Below the pieces are notes generated by a model that was not told where the DNA came from, did no database searches, and saw only the letters and a program-made list of their open reading frames with translations. From the NCBI GenBank assembly GCA_000697455.1, contig JNET01034401.1, positions 1-64,000 on the forward strand: DNA of 64,000 bases, in the 5' to 3' direction. Below are positions 59,601-64,000 of this stretch, in pieces (positions within the stretch are counted from its first letter, which is position 1; every line of letters starts with the position of its first letter). The position numbers and the translations under genes are program-made. The DNA comes from Basidiobolus heterosporus B8920. Its lineage: Eukaryota; Basidiobolomycota; Basidiobolomycetes; Basidiobolales; Basidiobolaceae.

Positions 59601-61940
59601 CTTGGGGATTGAAGGGTTGCGATATTGTTCCAGTAAAGTTTTCTGAGACTCCACCAGGGTCTGAACCATTGTTCGGAGACTAGCCAAAGATCTCACGACC
59701 TTCCCATCCCCATTAGCAGGGTAGTTGTTCCCTGGTTTTGTTTCCTTAAGATCGGATACATTGGCTTGTTCTTGAATCAAGTAATTGATTTTCTTCCCAA
59801 GATCGACCAAATTGCCATCCATCTTTGTAATTAAAGTGGATTGTTGTTGTAACCAGCGATTTTGTTCAGAAAGCGGTAACAACAGTTTGTCAAGCTTAGT
59901 TAATTTTTCATTGAATGCTGCCCATTTCTCATCACCATAAGGAGCCTTGGATTTGATCAGTACCGCTTGCTCTTTGAAGAGGTTCTGAATTACAGTTCGG
60001 AGGGTCATCATTGCTCGTGCCATCCCGTTAATATCACGAAGGAATTCCGTGGGCATACTGTTGGATTCGCGTTCATTCAAAATCTTTTGCTGACCATCTA
60101 TGAGCTCCTCGCATTCATTTTGAATGCGATTTAACAGGCCTACGATCTCAGGATTCTCTAATTTTGAGTCTTTGTTCTGATTTCCGTAATTTTCTTTGAC
60201 AAACTCAAGCTGTTTCGAGGTGATACCTTTGATCAGTTCCTTGAGTGACTCGAATTCCGAAGTAATTACGCTAATATTCTTTCCATCAAAACTATGGTTT
60301 CCATCTGAGCGGTGCTCCCCAGCCAGAAGGGTTTCCTTTTTGACCAAAGAAGCGAGTGAGGAATAGACTTCATTTAGGCGTTTTCCTAGTCCTCCTAATT
60401 CTTTGTAAATACGCGCGCTATTTTTTCCACCTGTGATGCTTTCATTGTGTACCTCTTGAGCCACAACGTTAAGAGATTCGATCAAGCGACCAACATTCCC
60501 AGAAAGAGCTTTAAAATTGATGCTTTGATTTTCGAGAACTTCGGAAACAAGCTTGATCTCTTGCTTCTCAGAAGTACGAGTTTGCCCTATGCTACTCTGT
60601 AAAAGACTCTTAATCTGACCAAGTTCCTTTTTCAGAAGAAGAATACTATCGTGGTCTTCATCGGATATGCCTGAAATCTTCCCAACAACGTTGCTAACTT
60701 CTTTCGTGATAGTATCTAACGCTGACTGTAACCCACGGATACTGCTGCGAATCTCCTTGAGCTCATAATCATGCTCTGAATCATTTTTTCCTGATTCAGT
60801 GTAGCCAGAATCCATTTGAAAGGTTCCATCTTTACTGAGGCGACCAACTGCACGAAGTAACTCGGTTAATCTAGTATTGATTTCCGTAACATCCTTGGAT
60901 GACTTTACGATGGCAATGCTTTGTTGCTGAGTATTGTGTTGTTGAGCATCAGAAAGCTTGGAAACCCCACGTCTAAGTTGCTCAAGCTTTTCGTTTAACG
61001 TGCTTACTTCATTGAAAGTCTTGGTGCTAATTGAATATGTTTTTGAAGTCTGTTCTCCGATGATTCTATTCTGTTTCGAAATTCCGCCTACGGTACGAAT
61101 AAGCTCTTCGACCTTGGCAGATAGTACATCCAACTCCTTATTTGATCCCTTGCCGAAGTGATAACTGCCCTTCGAAATGCCTTTATGTCCAACAGCTGCT
61201 TCCTGAATTAAGCGATCCAATTTCTCTTCAATTCTGATAAGTTCCGAATGCGAATATTCTTCATGTTCACGAGGTGGTAATGATTTAGAAATCTCACCAG
61301 TTCTCCTATTTTTATGAGATCCGGGGAAAACCGCGACCTGTTCATCAATCTCATCATCACCTTTCACTCCATGCCCCAATCCCAACCCACTCATGCCATA
61401 GTCACCCTCAAACCAATTTTGAATGCCTCCAAGGAATCTCAGCTGATTGTCGGGAAACAAGACAATCTGTTCTTCTGGCATTTCAGTCAGATACACTTGT
61501 TCTATGATGTTAACTGGTTGTGGCGTAATAAGTCGGAAAGAGTTATTTATGAAACCACGGCTGAAGGAATTTGCGTTACCGAGAACTCGGATGGAACTCA
61601 ACAATCCATTATGAGGATTGGCAAGGCTGATACCACCTAATCCACCACTTACACGTGTGATTTTGTGGCTATCGTAAGATCCGTTTTCTTTGCCCTCTTG
61701 ACTCTCATCGTCCTCTGTGTCCATCTCGTCAAATTGCTGTTGAATAGTATCTTTCCGACTGTTTCTCTCTTGAAGATATAACGAAGAATCTTCACCTTCA
61801 CCGCTTGCATGCTTAATTGGCTCTTCACCCAGGATGGTGCTGCTCAAGGCAAGTTGACTGAACAAAAATAGAGCTGTACGCCAGTTCTTACCAGTATTCG
61901 AAGCTCTAACGCGGTTGAATACGTTTGTGTTTGACAACAT
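50682..61940 (-). CDS. Giant secreted coiled-coil repeat protein, 3,752 residues
   Basis: One uninterrupted frame of 11.26 kb. Residues 22-38 (TALFLFSQLALSSTILG) look like a signal peptide behind a basic N-terminus. Residues 40-230 hold an acidic stretch and a compact segment with MPEEQIVLFPDNQLRFLGGI. From about 230 to 3,570 the chain is built of diverged units of about 40 residues, each with a pattern like LNxRLxQLxxxVxxLxxQQ followed by LL. In a stretch of ten consecutive units that I measured, spacing was 39-43 residues, so about 80 units in all. The last ~175 residues are rich in Gly, Tyr, Asn and Asp. I find only two cysteines. I know no named family; a rod-like surface, spore or adhesive protein is inferred. 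Confidence 0.85.
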   Translation of the reverse strand: MLSNTNVFNRVRASNTGKNWRTALFLFSQLALSSTILGEEPIKHASGEGEDSSLYLQERNSRKDTIQQQFDEMDTEDDESQEGKENGSYDSHKITRVSGGLGGISLANPHNGLLSSIRVLGNANSFSRGFINNSFRLITPQPVNIIEQVYLTEMPEEQIVLFPDNQLRFLGGIQNWFEGDYGMSGLGLGHGVKGDDEIDEQVAVFPGSHKNRRTGEISKSLPPREHEEYSHSELIRIEEKLDRLIQEAAVGHKGISKGSYHFGKGSNKELDVLSAKVEELIRTVGGISKQNRIIGEQTSKTYSISTKTFNEVSTLNEKLEQLRRGVSKLSDAQQHNTQQQSIAIVKSSKDVTEINTRLTELLRAVGRLSKDGTFQMDSGYTESGKNDSEHDYELKEIRSSIRGLQSALDTITKEVSNVVGKISGISDEDHDSILLLKKELGQIKSLLQSSIGQTRTSEKQEIKLVSEVLENQSINFKALSGNVGRLIESLNVVAQEVHNESITGGKNSARIYKELGGLGKRLNEVYSSLASLVKKETLLAGEHRSDGNHSFDGKNISVITSEFESLKELIKGITSKQLEFVKENYGNQNKDSKLENPEIVGLLNRIQNECEELIDGQQKILNERESNSMPTEFLRDINGMARAMMTLRTVIQNLFKEQAVLIKSKAPYGDEKWAAFNEKLTKLDKLLLPLSEQNRWLQQQSTLITKMDGNLVDLGKKINYLIQEQANVSDLKETKPGNNYPANGDGKVVRSLASLRTMVQTLVESQKTLLEQYRNPSIPKELAKDIGSINYRLADISNIVDRLIKERKELPRHYGSDGDQPATDGTMVKAVNALNSRVNQLVEVVELISRQQKSLLNGKSVGIDFNSTKGNGAGLNARLQQLGERIDFIIKQQESIFARFRKEHGEEYNGLRGILDKLRMSVQSISKERRIVYRESEGEDKGTSVKYDREIDALEQLTSKIYQVIERVATDQQQILKNEDGQSQNIEKINGKLSQLSEVVTLVFEQQKRLSNGGFKSSDYSKDVNRLSEQLRVLREKTAQMIELQEKSLKNAKYSSQGDLLKLGEQLSIIKQAVGQFYSGQEKLLGVVAKESTSQKVLENEERIAERVDQLTTLVKRLADDQIALLSGSKGKVNMDLRGFLGRLGKLDEIVKILNSQQSYTVRLLELVPLIREEAEDIKKINGQMGTLRNLLEELSSLEKADLGTDRETLKYVKQTTGRLSQIYSGIEGMVNSQKEILGYLENGTSIKGIDGIREMGKKITMLTEATRIVLNEVKSTLSQLGSTTKLVAQNTQQIDAKVEQLSLVVQEVSKKQNSLLKQIAQLSQSQDKNFRVVNQRLNTLGQDINQLTSQQREILEKYGNDVEKLFGITDAKLVELRKSIELMINEQRKLAYHISESKGVNSKEIVEELSKLDGGMDQLTRYVRGLLDQQNKLLAYTQEDNAMIKNHGKELRAFGDRMNKLYDLVARVAETQKHLITREEVVALFKEQTGDIKNLSLELAEIGNQIIQLLKQQKSFLGHEDGQNGELNVLKKALSQVSESVRKVLVQQNILLQSGWDKVPKELLNNIEALRSQFRELGEAVTQMSKKQDYLIQQQSGDTKYILNDIDQVKKNLSGLSKLVEKVAQFQLEIIKRGGLTPEQAQDLKNIKSELSVLDRKVASLVEQQHQLVTVLSKDGHVDDEKFARIAQNLAELRKIVYELTSQQTDILSRRFSEALGQKIPEEIVRLNNKLVGLHKDIDQIQALQKELFVQSRKDTKLIVGGVEKLDARLAQLGSYVKELFAEQRVILLNNTELLKQSLGKTNLLTNEVKNLDKKIETLVKIQYDLLKRINGENKLDSEETKRILQGLSGLQSLISQLIEQQKKLVSASLSGKLTESTLRRLEVLNEKYAQLVEAVNQITASQKALFQLSRDSNATEHHLEGQVEELNKRLLGLFDFIRQTFSEQTEILNTREITALLKDQNRRIANLGAKLSELGNQFDKMVNEQEVIVNQLGKVSSEDTQRDRAIAGELGSLREVVGKLIESQKSLVGPEIAAKVGEEVFKIIAGLNDRMVQLGTVIRDVREGQTVIVKLLEEGSNYKQVEGNLVQLRSQFAQLTEWIKRIAADNDKLLHRDEVINILKEQTGDIRLIKAKLAQFRNGIVRIVETQSALLRDTHQGNEGAQARDAGIVKRLAELRSLTEEVVNIQQIALNSDIYKIIPKEILSQVNGINTRLERFGPTVFELLNRQESLLKLTSAEKHEVDEIQKGVGAVSEGVARLLQEIRQIHEEQNIVVSQNKEVKVALDQQLDYLKNINGRLTNFASHTTEFLSQQAKLLEQVLATQEKDENGLGETLNRVRQLQQVVASIIHWQQSLNLPEIIGSLPRTLVDLVRDLSEKIVRLTGDVSDLSQQQRAIAGKDDKEYESVRQMLNVLNERIVKFGDALHEIASVQTKLVHDDRILGLLNNQSNQIQGLGININTIRKEITQLINQQQRLLEQGSGIHQGEVANLQKIGGNISYLTKVVDQLFKQQQLLANSQLLNLFPKRVIKDVEILNEQVRGLGDSVKEIRNLQAAFLNSQNRNNEITGDLAKNVQVISGKFNRLSESVRRILELQQAILSNEKVGPILEKFYGEFRGIDGRLLQLNEVVGHILENQQTLVTTQQFQSYVRENSLDDKKIFETLGNLRNTLRVLIEQQRDLVRPEMLNAVAKNLYEAIQTVGGRVSGLGKSIGVIQEEQNAVLRNQGQLNVNFEKSVDGLNKQLSVLNESVHDIFQQQSAILRDEQVLKVIAERLNDLEPIKHNLSGVNERLEALLSQQNDITQLVEKSYGIGTDISRQIINGFNTFSRSVRQLISKQTTLLSETIVAKAPKELLGQIVGLNRQFDIMNSGISKLFEIQKEILGGKHQEFPSEQVLSRLNLISQRFAELSNVASYIAKKQDDLMNREELLTILRQQSGAIRGVDIRVGQLGERVNSLIGQQRTLLGSIAQKLDKSGYSRDGFDAVLARLVGLEKGIVLVLEKQQRFADLQLQQGNHLDGKILESTRFLDEKLTRLTQVVDRLFEEQRALVNIVKENTEITKATFNGVEKLNNNLIHLDDAVQFLVKEAQNLDAKVNTLLGLPQDMQQVKARLARLSESARKLTEQHAQLFSVTSEGVDTLNQQQHVLSKDMNIRLSEITRLVDQLIRQQNQLMVVETKNSQKHTQEMVSLASKIMKIEEVVEFLLSEEKKLFTLNRNEQHEQFAKLDQKLNLFGDALKQLINQQHNVMQLAGLVEKQSIAINNMGGALENLNGVVARLVSQQQQLLVYTKEHDRADLTGTNGHLGQLKNTVANIINQHQVLLHREINALRSQENRNEQEITAHFDQRINQVNSLMTQLVREQDAILSHIKRQTLSSDKIVGAISRISGLINDLAQLTVRLNTEQTTLIERGFTQLSQQNNEGFKHMDDRLDTIGFALKKIAGNDANSLINRFEVASRQQSRENREIKSRLNQITKVLERIVTRPELIFPNHSRDFVDMRRRIEYLDQVMIKLVEIQSEGTARLVSLNEEQREKVTYLMNVIPTLNESVRRLGLLSTTDSHRFFEELSMIRKAMKECDNAILSLKETLNLNGFLVGSLVSPDINIDSLIKKGVYSKNKVLDRSSFGGIQASRVHGLGQGSLRRSYDELDSGNYNYGGSYTGFDHNSYDGGEALDGGNTSNDLHDGYDFHNGYWYPGNTDFDHAINNANKYSSNNDFSGENFNSLSRSIDESLQQAEKYAPKSVSEEDEYDGGSY

Positions 61941-63551
61941 AGTAGAGAGTTTTCAGTGGTGTGTAGAAGAAAACGAAATTAGTTCCAAAATCTATAGAAA
62001 AAATGGAATGCTATTATAATATATGAAAAAGGAGAGACTCAAAAATTTGGTTCAAAATTGGGAGATGTTAGGATTTAAGTCCTCTAAAAACGACTTTTGT
62101 AGGAAAGAAGGCTTTTGATTCCTTATATAGAAACGATAAAGAAAATCCCTACGTTATAAGATGACTATTGATGTGGCTACTCCTTTGCTATTTATACCGC
62201 TTACTTAAAATAGATTCCCTAATTGTTCACATGGTGTCGATACTAATACTATCAAGAATCATGAAACTCGAAGCCCAATTTCTTTTCTAACAGCACTGGA
62301 ATGTTTAGGGCAGACTTATTGCTGTGTTGAGGAGTATCATCAGACCATTCTTGTTTCAAAATAATCCGCGGAAAGCTGGACTGTTTACAACCTCATCAAT
62401 CGAGGAAGAATAAATTGGTATAGAAAAAGGTGGCTTATATTATGATATATTATATACTGAGCCATGATCCTTTTTGCAAGATTACTATTTGCCGTGCATC
62501 TGACTGATACAAGCTTCCTATGTTAGACAGGACATAGATCTACAGAACATAATATCATCCCTTAGCTCGAGGTTCAATTCCAACGCCATTCACCTTTTCA
62601 CAGATCTAGGATACTACCTGAGTTTTGAAATAGTGGGGAAAGTTGTTGAATGTGATATATTTCATTTAGAATTTCTTAGGTTTCATGGTTAAAATGTGCC
62701 TGGGTGCATGCGTTCCAATGTATGAAGTAATCTGACTTCAGAAATACTCGCCCTATGCACCTGTGGTTTCTGAATTGTTATCCATCGTCTCTCCCTTTAC
62801 CTGAGCCCCGGATTTATCTGTTTCAACATGGCAAGCATGATGTTATTTACATGGCCAAACCAGACTTCTCTTAGTAATACCCTCTTGCTAGTGTGTTTCA
62901 ACTAAAAAACACATAGGATGTGGAATTGATATTGATATCATGAGTTTCTCATCAAGGTTATTGTCGTGTCTTGAATTGAATGGTGCAGTCATCTTTGTTC
63001 TATCAATTTTCCCTAGGAGTCCTTGATATATTTTGGAACAAAACATTGCTAGGTAGGATAGCATTGATTTGTTGTACAATATTGTAAACAAATACCCAAT
63101 CGACAACTTGCTTGACTGATGACCTCGTTTCATCGAATTATTATCCTCTTCATCTCTAAGTGCTTTAAACCAAAAAATTAAAGGATTTATTTATTTTGGC
63201 AGCTAAGCCTTTCAGCATTAGATAGAGTAGTTCATCTATTCTAGACTTGTTGGATTCACCATTCAATTAAAAGCTATTCAACTGTGGTAAACTATTATTC
63301 AGCGCTTAAAAAACATGTCACATTAGCGTATTAGAGTTTGATAGATTTTGCATACTAATTACCAGAATAGTCCACCGGAATTCAATCCAAATTCATGATG
63401 CCTCCCGGAAATTCTGGAATTTACCCCGTCGCTTATTCCTCATATCACAATTGGCTGTGGTACAAGGTATAAAGTCAGTATATAGTCATACAAGTAGCTA
63501 TCCCACCACTTCCGACCCAAATAATTTCCTACTGTATGGTAGGAATCATAA
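61941..63551. other. Upstream of giant gene, gene-poor
   Basis: About 1.6 kb. Minus-strand open frame at 62888-63133 shows no family signal. A GGTTCAATTCC at about 62571-62581 resembles a tRNA B box, but no tRNA folds around it. Confidence 0.4.
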
Positions 63552-63953
63552 GGCCCTCCATTTGCGCGGAAATGTCGCATATCAACATATAGCGCAATCG
63601 CTGACGAGTATCCTCCAGGGTTGACTATTTTCGAATCTTCTGACCACAATCCCGATGTTCGTTTTGGGTTTGACGAAATTCGTCTTCCCTCATATATGGA
63701 TTTTGGAGATTGCTCTTTATTGAGTTACGCTCTGACACCTTCTTGGGGACTTCCTGGTGACCAGTTTGCCCTCTTTCCTGATGGTCAGTTAAGATTTGTA
63801 GGATCTATCATTGAAGAAGCAGTCACGCACACTTACGCTTTGATAAAATTTGGTGGAATCAACTATCGCAACAAACCTAGGCTAAGTGCTAATTCGCTGC
63901 GAAATATTTCTATTAAAAAAACCGGTCTGTTCAATACCTACCCTTATGGATGA
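63552..63953 (+). CDS. Fragment sharing the giant protein's LFPD module
   Basis: Frame open from 63552 to TGA 63953 (133 codons) with no ATG until 63699, so it is either a 3' exon or a broken gene. It contains LPGDQFALFPDGQLRFVGS, which lines up with MPEEQIVLFPDNQLRFLGG of the giant protein on the other strand. After the shared block it has its own sequence (KFGGINYRNKPRL, then a short basic tail) and no coiled coil. It may be a related small protein or the relic of an inverted partial duplication. An antisense frame at 63440-63649 is treated as a shadow. Confidence 0.45.
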   Translation, partial: GPPFARKCRISTYSAIADEYPPGLTIFESSDHNPDVRFGFDEIRLPSYMDFGDCSLLSYALTPSWGLPGDQFALFPDGQLRFVGSIIEEAVTHTYALIKFGGINYRNKPRLSANSLRNISIKKTGLFNTYPYG

Positions 63954-64000
63954 AATTATTTCGTTCCTCTCAAGAATTGTGAAATTTTCACCGAAAGATA

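Noticed and set aside
62560-62590. tRNA B-box-like GGTTCAATTCC
   Set aside because: No A box upstream at a suitable distance and the flanking bases do not form a T-arm stem.
63440-63649. Antisense open frame at the right edge
   Set aside because: Overlaps the plus-strand frame that has clear homology to the giant protein; no start codon ATG at its head and no family match.

Overview
The window is nuclear DNA of a fungus. Most genes have several introns of about 50-80 bases with GT...AG ends and CTAAC/CTGAC-like branch sites. The gene set includes fungal amino-acid and sterol genes (ILV5, LEU2, ERG9) and a Rax1-type RGS membrane protein. It also includes genes more typical of early-diverging fungi and animals than of yeasts (a WDR89-like protein, a PRKRIP1 homologue, an MCFD2-like EF-hand protein). 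I infer an early-diverging (zygomycete-grade) fungus, but the sequence does not settle the species. The DNA is moderately A+T-rich by eye. There is no operon, CRISPR array, rRNA or convincing tRNA. Because exons are short, I rebuilt most genes by joining exons by eye at splice sites that keep phase and family motifs; exon lists are in the entries.

Layout. 1-840: tandem copies of an unrecognised gene 3' module, cut by the left edge. 1.1-11.4 kb: a PSI-domain membrane protein, a small unknown protein, a Pep12/syntaxin-type SNARE, a WDR89-like protein, a secreted EF-hand protein, a Lys-rich protein, the DNA primase small subunit and a PRKRIP1 homologue. 11.7-16.4 kb: a secreted-enzyme block in which two CHAP-domain paralogues on opposite strands flank a PL14-like lyase and a three-repeat Myb protein. 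17.9-22 kb: a small unknown gene, an FHA-RING ubiquitin ligase and a possible small hidden gene. 22.1-25.8 kb: a divergent ILV5/LEU2 pair whose shared promoter holds three Gcn4-type sites. 25.9-38 kb: an F-box/LRR protein, trifunctional C1-tetrahydrofolate synthase with two possible starts, a 14-exon KH-like protein and Rax1. 38-50.5 kb: a UBE2E-type E2, eIF2B alpha (GCN3), a bHLH factor, an LYR protein, squalene synthase and an arrestin-like adaptor with a PPxY motif. 50.7-61.9 kb: one uninterrupted 3,752-residue secreted coiled-coil protein. At 63.6-63.95 kb lies a fragment sharing its N-terminal LFPD module.

How the parts relate. ILV5 and LEU2 act in branched-chain amino-acid synthesis, and Gcn4-type sites between them fit general amino-acid control; GCN3, a regulatory subunit of that same translational control, lies 15 kb away. 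The FHA-RING ligase, UBE2E enzyme, F-box protein and arrestin adaptor are all ubiquitin-system parts, but they are dispersed and nothing shows that they act together. The most unusual content is the giant intronless repeat protein with its separate N-terminal module, the CHAP pair with a shared 17-bp element next to the start codon, and the unrecognised tandem family at the left edge.
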